Of a stretch of 8,180 nt of DNA, positions 1 through 5,731 are shown piece after piece. How positions within the stretch are numbered: position 1 is the first letter of the stretch; every line of letters begins with the position of its first letter. A program made the position numbers and the translations under genes. The notes under the pieces are model-generated. The model was not told the DNA's origin. It worked only from the letters and a program-made list of their open reading frames with translations, and searched no databases. The stretch spans positions 1 through 8,180 of the forward strand of contig DAIAVG010000055.1 of NCBI GenBank assembly GCA_027445725.1, written 5' to 3'. Source of the DNA: Acidithiobacillus sp. GTDB taxonomy: Bacteria; Pseudomonadota; Gammaproteobacteria; Acidithiobacillales; Acidithiobacillaceae.

Positions 1-758
1 GAGGCGCAGGCCGCCGCGCACAGGCTATGGATTTGCTAGCGCGCGTGGGGCTTGTCGATCTGGCAGAGCGTTATCCGGCGGCCCTCTCCGGCGGGCAACG
101 CCAGCGGGTGGCGCTCGCTCGCGCTCTGGCCCGGCGTCCTGAGCTGCTGCTGCTGGACGAGCCTACCTCGGCGCTGGACATGGCCACCCGCGACGAAATT
201 CTGGACGAACTCATCCGTGAGGTCCACGACTTTGGGGTGCCAGTGCTGGCGGTGAGTCATGATCCGCACCTGGCGATGCTCGCAGATCACATGGCGGTGT
301 TGCTGGATGGGCGTATTGCGCAGGAGGGGCCTCCCCGTGCGGTGTTTGCGCGACCCGCCACTATGGGAGTGGCGCGTTTGCTGGGGTTTCGTAATTTCCT
401 GGCGGGGCGCATTGAGGAAATAGAGGGAGCCGGAATGGTGGTGGCAGGAGCAGGAGCCGACTGGCGTTTACGTACCGGCTTGCAGCACGGCATGCATCCG
501 GGTATGGCGGTGACGGTGGCCATTCGTTCCGAGGATCTCGTGCCGGGCGACGCTCTGGGCGGCTCAGCGCCGAATGCCCTGAAATTGAAGGTCGTGAGCC
601 TCCGGGAGGAGGGTGTTGCCTTGCGTGTCAGAATGGAAGGGGCTTTATCTTTGGACATGCTGTTACCACGCTTGCAGTGCGAAGGCAGGTCTCTGGCGTT
701 AGGCACAGAGCTGTGGGTGCAAGTGGCACCAGAGCATGTCCACGTGATGGCAGAGTAA
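1..758 (+). CDS. ABC transporter ATP-binding subunit, molybdate/sulfate (ModC/CysA)-like, 5' partial
   Basis: This is the 3' part of a nucleotide-binding subunit that would power import of a small anion at the inner membrane. The frame is open to the left edge, so the Walker A half lies outside the window and the ATG at 27 is internal. Numbering from that ATG, the ABC signature LSGGQRQ is at about 20-26, Walker B LLLLDEP at 40-46 with catalytic Glu45, the D-loop SALD at 48-51, and the H-loop His at 78 (VSHD). From about residue 120 to the end there is a beta-rich extension. It looks like the TOBE region of ModC, CysA and PotA-type ATPases and ends in a segment resembling a Mop/TOBE repeat. 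The class is secure. The substrate is inferred (molybdate most likely, sulfate or another oxyanion possible) because no permease or binding protein is visible. Confidence 0.85.
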   Translation, partial: GAGRRAQAMDLLARVGLVDLAERYPAALSGGQRQRVALARALARRPELLLLDEPTSALDMATRDEILDELIREVHDFGVPVLAVSHDPHLAMLADHMAVLLDGRIAQEGPPRAVFARPATMGVARLLGFRNFLAGRIEEIEGAGMVVAGAGADWRLRTGLQHGMHPGMAVTVAIRSEDLVPGDALGGSAPNALKLKVVSLREEGVALRVRMEGALSLDMLLPRLQCEGRSLALGTELWVQVAPEHVHVMAE

Positions 759-816
759 CGTAGGCCACGCGTCCCCATTTTCGTAGTGCCGGGTGGTTTT
801 TTGCAATCCATTGATA

Positions 817-845
817 TTGACAGGGTTGGGCGTTAGCGCCAGAAT
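817..845 (+). promoter_or_regulatory. Candidate sigma70-type promoter for rpsT
   Basis: A perfect -35 hexamer TTGACA (817-822) is followed after exactly 17 bases by CAGAAT (840-845), which matches 4 of 6 bases of the -10 consensus. It lies in the gap between the ABC ATPase gene and rpsT and would give a leader of about 45 nt before the start codon, including the hairpin at 860-873. An independent promoter is expected for a ribosomal protein gene behind an unrelated transporter gene. The -10 is only moderate. Confidence 0.5.
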
Positions 846-859
846 ACGCGACTTCATTT

Positions 860-873
860 CCCGCAGACGCGGG
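860..873 (+). promoter_or_regulatory. Hairpin in the rpsT mRNA leader
   Basis: CCCGC (860-864) pairs with GCGGG (869-873) around the four-base loop AGAC, ending 11 bases before the ribosome binding site. The stem is short but all G-C. Its position between promoter and Shine-Dalgarno makes it a possible target for S20 feedback or for mRNA stability. The same stem sequence recurs just after the gene (1187-1207). A regulatory role is inference. Confidence 0.4.
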
Positions 874-896
874 ATTGTAGATATGGAGAGTAAAAG

Positions 897-1172
897 TTGG
901 CCAATACAGCTCAGGCGCGCAAGCGCGTATTACAAAATGAAAAGCGGCGCTTGCACAACGCTAGTCTGCGCTCGCGCTTGCGCACCTATGTGAAGGGTGT
1001 GCTGAAGGCCGTACACCTTGGTGACCAGGAACAGGCACGCAGCGCGTTGCGCGCCGCGGAATCGGTCATCGACAAGACCGTTGGCAAGGGTGTGGCACAC
1101 CGCAACATGGCGGCCCGCACCAAGAGCCGACTCTCGGCCCGCGTTAAAGCGATGGGTAACATCGCTCAGTAA
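897..1172 (+). CDS. rpsT: 30S ribosomal protein S20
   Basis: S20 is a small basic protein that binds 16S rRNA early in 30S subunit assembly. The 91-residue product begins with the family's MANTAQARKR and is rich in Lys and Arg throughout. It keeps the helical pattern and the C-terminal GVAHRNMAARTKSRL stretch, and its length is close to the usual 87-90. The start is a TTG codon at 897: the mature MANT- start falls exactly there and no in-frame ATG fits. A GGAG-type ribosome binding site (GGAGAG, 885-890) sits 6 bases upstream. E. coli rpsT also starts with UUG, and that weak start is part of its translational autoregulation, so the rare start here is probably functional rather than an error. 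The gene is convergent with rep and ends in a strong terminator. Confidence 0.97.
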   Translation: MANTAQARKRVLQNEKRRLHNASLRSRLRTYVKGVLKAVHLGDQEQARSALRAAESVIDKTVGKGVAHRNMAARTKSRLSARVKAMGNIAQ

Positions 1173-1186
1173 AGGCAGGTAGACGC

Positions 1187-1207
1187 ATCCCGCAGTCCAA
1201 GCGGGAT
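1187..1207 (+). other. Small hairpin just after rpsT
   Basis: ATCCCGC (1187-1193) pairs perfectly with GCGGGAT (1201-1207) around a 7-base loop, beginning 15 bases past the rpsT stop. No T-run follows, so it is not a terminator by itself. It may protect the 3' end of the message or act with the terminator at 1217. The CCCGC/GCGGG core is identical to that of the leader hairpin at 860-873. Confidence 0.45.
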
Positions 1208-1216
1208 ACCGAGCAG

Positions 1217-1255
1217 AAGAGGCGATCCGGTTGTGTGGATCGCCTCTTTGCTTTT
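1217..1255. terminator. Rho-independent terminator between convergent rpsT and rep
   Basis: A perfect 12-bp stem, AAGAGGCGATCC (1217-1228) with GGATCGCCTCTT (1237-1248), closes an 8-base loop and is followed by TGCTTTT on the + strand. It lies 44 bases past the rpsT stop and 27 bases before the rep stop. It clearly serves rpsT. In the rep direction the same stem is followed by TTCTGC, a poor U-tract, so it may terminate the lgt-rep transcript less efficiently. Confidence 0.88.
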
Positions 1256-1275
1256 ATGTGTGGCGAACGCGCTTA

Positions 1276-3261
1276 TCAGGTTTTGCCGAGCATCTCCCGC
1301 AGACGGGCGAAAGCGGCAGTGGGGTCCATTTCTTCTTCGGGGTTCTGGTCGCCCTGCCAGTCCAGGTGCTCTTTAGGGATTTCCTGGAGGAAGCGGGAGG
1401 GTTCCGGATGGACGTCCTGGCCGTGGCGGCGGCGTTTGCGGCAGAGACTCAGCGTCAGGCGGAAGCGGGCGCGGGTCATGCCCACGTAGAAGAGGCGGCG
1501 TTCTTCCTGAATCTGCTCCGGGGTTTCGCTGTTGCGGTGGGGCAGCAGTTCTTCCTCGGCACCGACCAGAAACACCTGCGGGAATTCCAGGCCCTTGGCC
1601 GCGTGCAGGGTGGACAGGCGCAGCACATCGCGGTCGTCATCCTCCTCGCGCTCCAGCACGTTGAAGAGCATGAGGCGGTTGAGGATCTCCGCGAGGGTTT
1701 GCGGGCCTTCGTCCTGGTCCTGCAGGCGCTGCATCCAGTTCAGGAGTTCCTGAATATTCTCCCAGCGGCGCCCCGCCTCTTTTTCGTCACCTTCACTCTG
1801 TAGATACTGCAGATAGCCGATTTCCTCGGGCAGGCTCTGCAAGGCCGGGATAAGTTCAGCTTTGTCCACCTCACCAGCCTTGAGATTCACCCAGCCGGCG
1901 AAGCTGCGCAGGGCCGTGCGCGCCTTGTCGGGCAGCTCCAGCGCGTCTTCCCAAAGCGCGGCGAAGAGCGAGGAATTACGCTCTTTGGCGAAGGCGCCCA
2001 GGCGTTCCAGGGTGCCGCTGCCGATGCCCCTGCGTGGCGTGTTGACCGCACGCAGGAAAGCGGGATCATCGTCAGGGTTGACCAGGAGCCGCAGATAGGA
2101 CAGAAAATCCTTGATTTCACTGCGTTCAAAGAAGGAGAGGCCGCCGGATATCTGGTATGGAATCCGGGCATTGCGCAGGGCCGCTTCAAAGGGGCGGGCC
2201 TGATGGTTGCTGCGGTACAGAATGGCGTAATCGCGGTATTCACCCTGCCGCTGAAAGCGGTCGCGGAGAATGGCATTGACCACTTGCTCCGCCTCGTCGG
2301 CCTCATTGGCGCAGCGCAGGGCGCGGATGCTGTGGCCATCGCCCAGCGTGCTCCACAGGCGCTTTTCGAAGAGGTGCGGATTTTGCGCAATGACCGCATT
2401 GGCGGCCTGGAGAATGCGGCCGGTGGAGCGATAGTTCTGCTCCAGTTTGACGATTTTGAGGTTGGGGAAATCCTGCGCCAGCCGATGCAGGTTGTCGGCA
2501 GCCGCACCCCGCCAGGAGTAGATGCTCTGGTCGTCGTCACCCACCGCCGTCAGGTTGTGACGGGTGCCCAGCAGACTCTGCACCAGACGGTACTGTGCGC
2601 CGTTGCTGTCCTGATATTCATCCACCAGCAGGTAGCGGATACGATCCTGCCAAGCGTGACGGGCTTCTGCGTGGTCTTGCAGCAGGCGGGTGGGCAGGAG
2701 GATGAGATCATCCAGATCCACGGCGTTACAGGCACTGAGGGAGCGCTGATATGAGGCGTATATATTGGCGGCCTCCTGGCCAAGACGGTCATCCGCATGC
2801 GCTTCCTCGGGAAAGAAACCGTCATTCTTGAAACGGGAGATACGTGCCTGGATGGCTTCGGCGAGATCGCTGGGGCCGTTGGCCTCGCGGAGCAGGTTAC
2901 GGACCATCCCTAAGCTGTCGCCAGGGTCAATGACGCTGAAGTTGCCGCGATAACCCAGGCGCTCGATGTCTTTGCGCAGGATTTGCAGACCGAGATGATG
3001 AAAGGTAGAGACCATCAGGCCGCGGCTGTTATGGCCTTGCAAAGCCTCGGCGACGCGGCTTTTCATCTCCCGTGCGGCCTTATTGGTGAAGGTCACGGCG
3101 CAGATGTGTTTGGGGGCAACCTGCTGCTCGCGGATGAGATGGACGATTTTCCGGGTGATGACCCGGGTCTTGCCCGATCCGGCCCCTGCCAGCACCAGCA
3201 AGGGACCGTGGATGTGTTTTACAGCTTCCTGCTGTGGTGGATTGAGCTCAGCCATGGGCAT
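1276..3261 (-). CDS. rep: ATP-dependent DNA helicase Rep (UvrD/Rep superfamily 1A)
   Basis: Rep is a 3'-5' single-strand translocase that helps replication forks past protein blocks and aids restart. The 661 residues run parallel to E. coli Rep (673). In order: the Q-motif around NPPQQ (7-11), Walker A AGAGSGKT (25-32), motif Ia AVTFTNKAAREM (55-66), Walker B YLLVDEYQD (210-218), motif III GDDDQSIYSWRGA (241-253), motif IV LEQNYRST (273-280), motif V STLHAAKGLEF (550-560) and motif VI with YVGMTRAR (592-599). The Rep-type VNTPRRGIG and PEPSRFL segments favour Rep over UvrD or PcrA. The start could be ATG at 3261 or ATG at 3255 (second Met, MAEL...). Neither has a clear Shine-Dalgarno. The gene lies 23 bases after the lgt stop, so it probably depends on lgt transcription and perhaps on coupled translation. 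Confidence 0.96.
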   Translation of the reverse strand: MPMAELNPPQQEAVKHIHGPLLVLAGAGSGKTRVITRKIVHLIREQQVAPKHICAVTFTNKAAREMKSRVAEALQGHNSRGLMVSTFHHLGLQILRKDIERLGYRGNFSVIDPGDSLGMVRNLLREANGPSDLAEAIQARISRFKNDGFFPEEAHADDRLGQEAANIYASYQRSLSACNAVDLDDLILLPTRLLQDHAEARHAWQDRIRYLLVDEYQDSNGAQYRLVQSLLGTRHNLTAVGDDDQSIYSWRGAAADNLHRLAQDFPNLKIVKLEQNYRSTGRILQAANAVIAQNPHLFEKRLWSTLGDGHSIRALRCANEADEAEQVVNAILRDRFQRQGEYRDYAILYRSNHQARPFEAALRNARIPYQISGGLSFFERSEIKDFLSYLRLLVNPDDDPAFLRAVNTPRRGIGSGTLERLGAFAKERNSSLFAALWEDALELPDKARTALRSFAGWVNLKAGEVDKAELIPALQSLPEEIGYLQYLQSEGDEKEAGRRWENIQELLNWMQRLQDQDEGPQTLAEILNRLMLFNVLEREEDDDRDVLRLSTLHAAKGLEFPQVFLVGAEEELLPHRNSETPEQIQEERRLFYVGMTRARFRLTLSLCRKRRRHGQDVHPEPSRFLQEIPKEHLDWQGDQNPEEEMDPTAAFARLREMLGKT

Positions 3262-3284
3262 TATGCAGATGCAACGTGCAGCAG

Positions 3285-4103
3285 TTAATTATCGGCTGCC
3301 GATGTGGTTTTAGGCGATTCGGAGAATCCACCCTTATAGGCCCACCAAATCACCAGCGGGCCGAGAATGATCATGGGCACGGATAAGACCTGACCCATGG
3401 TGTAGGGACCGAAGACAAAGCCCAACTGAATATCCGGCTGCCGTGCGTATTCCGCGATGAAACGGAAGATGCCATAAAAGAGGACAAACATGCCGCCAAC
3501 GGCACCGGCAGGTCGCGCTTTGCGGCTGTAGATGGCCAGAATCAGCAGGAGCAGAACGCCCTCCAGCAGAAACTCGTAGAGTTGCGAGGGTTGTCGGGGT
3601 TGCGGACCACCGGAGGGGAAGACCATGGCCCAGGGCAGGTGACTGACGCGACCAAAAAGTTGATCGTTGATAAAGTTGGCGAGACGCCCCAGACCCAGCC
3701 CGATGGGCACGGCCGGCGCGATGAAATCCAGCGTAGGCAGAAAGGCATGTTGCTCATGGAGTCGCGCAAATGCCCAGCAGGCGATGACGACCCCCAGGAG
3801 GCCGCCGTGAAAGGACATGCCGCCATCCCAGATGGCCAGCATTTTTATGGGATTGGCGAGATAATAGGGGAGGTTGTACCAGAGCACGTAACCCACCCGG
3901 CCACCCAGTATGGCGCCGACGGCCACATAAAATTCCAGATCGACGACCTGCTCTTTGCGCCAGTTCCAGTGCGCCATGCGACCGCGCCGGATGAGCCAGA
4001 CGGTGGCGATAACAAAGCTGATGATCTCCAGCAGACCATACCAGTGGATGGTGATGGGGCCAAGCTGGAAGCCGACGGTGTTGATATCTGGAAAATGCAG
4101 CAT
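3285..4103 (-). CDS. lgt: Prolipoprotein diacylglyceryl transferase
   Basis: Lgt moves a diacylglyceryl group from phosphatidylglycerol to the lipobox cysteine of prolipoproteins, the first step of lipoprotein maturation in the inner membrane. The 272-residue protein is strongly hydrophobic, as expected for a seven-helix enzyme. It carries HWYG (20-23), GGRVGYVLWYN (67-77), WDGGMSFHGG (92-101, His99), the signature GRLANFINDQLFGR (139-152) and FRFIAEYARQPD (213-224, Arg214 and Glu218). Tyr22, Arg140, Asn143 and Gly151 correspond to E. coli residues reported as essential or important. At the usual Glu of the signature (E. coli E151) this protein has Gln148, preceded by Asp instead of Gly. The start is ATG 4103 with GAGGA (4109-4113) five bases upstream. 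It is the first gene of an lgt-rep pair. Confidence 0.97.
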   Translation of the reverse strand: MLHFPDINTVGFQLGPITIHWYGLLEIISFVIATVWLIRRGRMAHWNWRKEQVVDLEFYVAVGAILGGRVGYVLWYNLPYYLANPIKMLAIWDGGMSFHGGLLGVVIACWAFARLHEQHAFLPTLDFIAPAVPIGLGLGRLANFINDQLFGRVSHLPWAMVFPSGGPQPRQPSQLYEFLLEGVLLLLILAIYSRKARPAGAVGGMFVLFYGIFRFIAEYARQPDIQLGFVFGPYTMGQVLSVPMIILGPLVIWWAYKGGFSESPKTTSAADN

Positions 4104-4126
4104 GAGGGTCCTCGTAAATTTAGGCC

Positions 4127-4155
4127 ACCATGGCGGAGCCCTGCGCTTCTGTCAA
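4127..4155 (-). promoter_or_regulatory. Possible promoter for lgt-rep
   Basis: On the minus strand a perfect TTGACA (4155 down to 4150) is followed after 17 bases by CATGGT (4132 down to 4127). That is only 3 of 6 bases of the -10 consensus. The position, 24 bases before the lgt start, is suitable. The strong -35 and weak -10 make this a tentative call. Confidence 0.3.
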
Positions 4156-4222
4156 GGTGACATCGTGGGCTTAGGCATGTCGACTGGGTCTCCAGCGGTT
4201 ACCTTTGGGTGCCGGACGTCTC

Positions 4223-4255
4223 TTGTAAATAGATAGAGCCATAAGTATAAGTACT
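4223..4255 (+). promoter_or_regulatory. Promoter with overlapping inverted repeat (candidate operator) for the marR-efflux cassette
   Basis: TTGTAA (4223-4228) and TATAAG (4246-4251, 5 of 6 bases of the -10 consensus) are separated by exactly 17 bases. Transcription would begin about 35 bases before the marR start. The -10 lies inside the inverted repeat AGTA-taag-TACT (4244-4255), and ATAAGT occurs twice in tandem (4241-4252). MarR-type regulators commonly bind AT-rich palindromes over their own promoter, so autorepression is a reasonable reading. The arms are only 4 bp, so the operator is less certain than the promoter. The region is markedly richer in A and T than its surroundings. Confidence 0.5.
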
Positions 4256-4292
4256 CTAATAATCTGGGCGGCTAAAAATACCGGAGGAATTC

Positions 4293-4519
4293 ATGAGCAA
4301 AGACCTGTTGCAGGAAGCGTTTGCCTTGGCCCTGCATGACAGCGCCCGGGCCTGGCGCCACGCGCTGGATCGCCGCCTGAAGGGTCTCGGACTGAGCCAG
4401 GCGAGCTGGATGAGTATCGCCGCCGCGAAATGCTGGATGGTCTGAATGCTGCAGAATTGCAGCAAGCGACGGAACTCCTGCAGCGTTTGCAGCGCTTTAC
4501 CGAAGAATCCTCCCGATGA
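4293..4519 (+). pseudogene. MarR-family transcriptional regulator with internal deletion and frameshift
   Basis: The 5' part reads MSKDLLQEAFALALHD..., a MarR-like N-terminal helix ending in GLSQASWM (residues 33-40). It goes out of frame there and stops at 4443-4445 after 50 residues. In another frame, from about 4406 to the stop at 4517-4519, the sequence reads LDEYRRREMLDGL then NAAELQQATELLQRL, which is the typical C-terminal dimerisation helix of MarR proteins. Together they make about 77 residues against the family's usual 140-150, so the winged helix-turn-helix core is missing. The ATG at 4293 has a good GGAGGA (4283-4288). The C-terminal stop overlaps the efflux start as ATGA, the normal arrangement of a regulator-pump operon. 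The present product should not bind DNA. Family assignment rests on recognisable termini and gene order. Confidence 0.75.
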
Positions 4520-5316
4520 CCGTGGAAAGCGCCGCAGTCGCTACGGAGGGATTGAACCGGCCCCTCATTACGCTGTCCATCATGCTGGCCACCATCATGC
4601 AGACCCTGGACGGCACCATCGCCAACGTGGCCCTGCCGCACATGCAAGGCAGCCTGTCTGCATCTCTGAACCAAATCGGCTGGGTGCTGACCTCTTATAT
4701 TGTGGCGGCGGCCATCGCCACACCACTGACCGGCTGGCTCTGTGACCGTTTTGGTCAGCGTACCGTCTTTCTGGCCTCGGTACTGGGATTTACGCTGGCC
4801 TCCATGTGGTGCGGTATTTCTACTTCGCTGGGGGAAATAGTCGTTGCGCGGGCGCTGCAGGGTGTCTTCGGAGCGGCGCTGGTGCCGCTTTCGCAAACCG
4901 TCCTGCTCGACATCAACCCCCGGGAAAAGCAGGGTTCCGCCATGGCCCTGTGGGGCATGGGGGTGATGGTCGGGCCGATCATCGGGCCGACGTTGGGCGG
5001 GTGGCTGACGGATACGATGGGCTGGCGCTGGGTATTTTTCGTCAATGTGCCGGTGGGGATCATGGCGTTTATGGGAATCTGGAAATCCTTCCCCAGGGAT
5101 TCGGCACTGCGGCGGATGCACTTTGATATGGCGGGATTTGTCAGCCTGAGTCTGGCCATCGGGGCCTTGCAGTTGTTGCTGGATCGCGGACAAGAGCAGA
5201 ACTGGTTCGCTTCGGTGGAAATCTGGATAGAAGCCTATATTGCCGGGTTCGCGGCCTTATATTTCATCTATCATACTTGGCGCACACCCTTTGACCGTTC
5301 CTTCTTTGTCAACTGA
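4516..5316 (+). pseudogene. DHA2/EmrB-type MFS multidrug efflux transporter, truncated 3'
   Basis: Members of this 14-helix proton-antiporter family export drugs, often with an EmrA-type adaptor and an outer-membrane channel. The 266 residues contain the family's LDGTIANVALP (31-41) in helix 1, motif A GWLCDRFGQRTVF (73-85) and the antiporter motif C region GVMVGPIIGPTLGG (149-162). About seven or eight membrane segments are visible, up to HTWRTP (253-258, ending at 5289). Full-length relatives have about 500 residues. The remaining eight codons, FDRSFFVN, do not continue the family and probably come from reading into the transposase remnant beyond. No 3' half is found downstream in any frame. 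Start: ATG 4516, overlapping the regulator's stop by ATGA and so probably coupled to it. The product is unlikely to transport. Confidence 0.85.
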
Positions 5317-5434
5317 ACATGGGTATCTCAAGGGGAAAAGGGCGATCCACATGGCTCGTCCCTATGGGGGCGGAAGCGCAATTCCGCAGGGCAGCATTTT
5401 GGGGGCGCGGACATTTTGTTTCGACAGTGGATAG
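5287..5434 (+). pseudogene. IS200/IS605-family TnpA transposase, C-terminal remnant, frameshifted
   Basis: In one frame 5321-5371 reads GYLKGKRAIHMARPYGG, matching the conserved GYLKGKSAI-ARxYGG stretch of Y1 (HUH) transposases. The next frame continues from about 5369 with GAEAQFRRAAFWGRGHFV and then STV (to 5429), matching the family's FWARGYxVSTVG at the expected spacing. The frame change falls at a run of five G (5366-5370), so one extra base there explains it. Homology may reach back to about 5287, where the reading frame gives VPSLSTEH before GYLKGK. The N-terminal HUH motif, the catalytic tyrosine helix and a start are absent. It abuts the end of the efflux homology, so this element or its loss probably truncated the pump gene. 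Identification is from remembered family motifs. Confidence 0.65.
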
Positions 5435-5464
5435 GTGTACTCTTCCGCTCAGGAAACACAAGGC

Positions 5465-5641
5465 GGACGCCCCAAGATCAAGCAAAAGGTCTCCCGTGGC
5501 TTCCGCACCTTCGACGGGGCTGCGGCCTTCTGCACGATTCGATCTTATCTGGACACCTTATGCAAGCAAGGCATCGACCTGTTGCAGGCCCTGGCCCCAT
5601 CTTTTCAGTCAGCCCGCGATGGGGTAGCGATACCCCTGTGA
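5465..5641 (+). pseudogene. IS66-family transposase, C-terminal remnant
   Basis: The frame ending in TGA at 5639-5641 reads RPKIKQKVSRGFRTFDGAAA then FCTIRSYLDTLCKQG, followed by a hydrophobic LLQAL helix. This resembles the C-terminal end of IS66-type DDE transposases, in which the NNxAERDIR segment is followed by KxKQKISGxFR, GAxxFCRIRSYxST and KQG. Only about 58 residues of a protein usually near 500 remain, with no catalytic DDE segment and no start. It follows the IS200-like remnant by about 30 bases with no recognisable gene between. I could not identify terminal inverted repeats. Confidence 0.65.
5621..5636 (+). other. Perfect hairpin with GCGA tetraloop at the end of the IS66-like remnant
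   Basis: GGGGTA (5621-5626) and TACCCC (5631-5636) form a perfect 6-bp stem closed by GCGA, a stable GNRA-type tetraloop. It overlaps the last codons of the transposase remnant. The downstream TTATTTT (5650-5656) is too far and too mixed for a standard terminator. It could be a transposon-end structure, a transcription barrier or chance. Confidence 0.4.
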
Positions 5642-5731
5642 ATAGTTGCTTATTTTCAACGTGTCGCCGAAGCGTGTGATGTTTTCCCTCAACGACGGCA
5701 TGACCCGCTCTCTCTCATCCTGGAGTCCACC

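Noticed and set aside
766..802. Possible terminator after the ABC ATPase gene (T-run at 797-802)
   Set aside because: The only pairing I can draw before the T-run is CCAC with GTGG across a long loop, which is too weak to support a call.
1231..1803. 190-residue open frame on the + strand opposite rep
   Set aside because: It begins inside the terminator loop and lies antisense to strongly conserved Rep motifs. Long opposite frames are usual in GC-rich coding DNA, and no ribosome binding site or family resemblance is visible.
1887..2754. Further long frames overlapping rep (217 aa at 1887-2540 minus, 183 aa at 2203-2754 plus)
   Set aside because: Both are frame shadows of the Rep helicase core, with low-complexity composition typical of an out-of-frame reading.
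3582..4160. 192-residue + strand frame opposite lgt
   Set aside because: It is antisense to the Lgt signature motifs, has no ribosome binding site and has shadow-like composition.
4291..5193. 300-residue open frame on the minus strand opposite the efflux gene
   Set aside because: It is rich in Gln, Arg, His and Pro with no hydrophobic pattern, and lies antisense to clear MFS motifs. It is a shadow.
5319..5679. Open frames of about 64-102 residues beginning at 5319 and 5416 as separate genes
   Set aside because: They are pieces of frameshifted transposase remnants or their shadows. No ribosome binding site precedes them and similarity jumps between frames.
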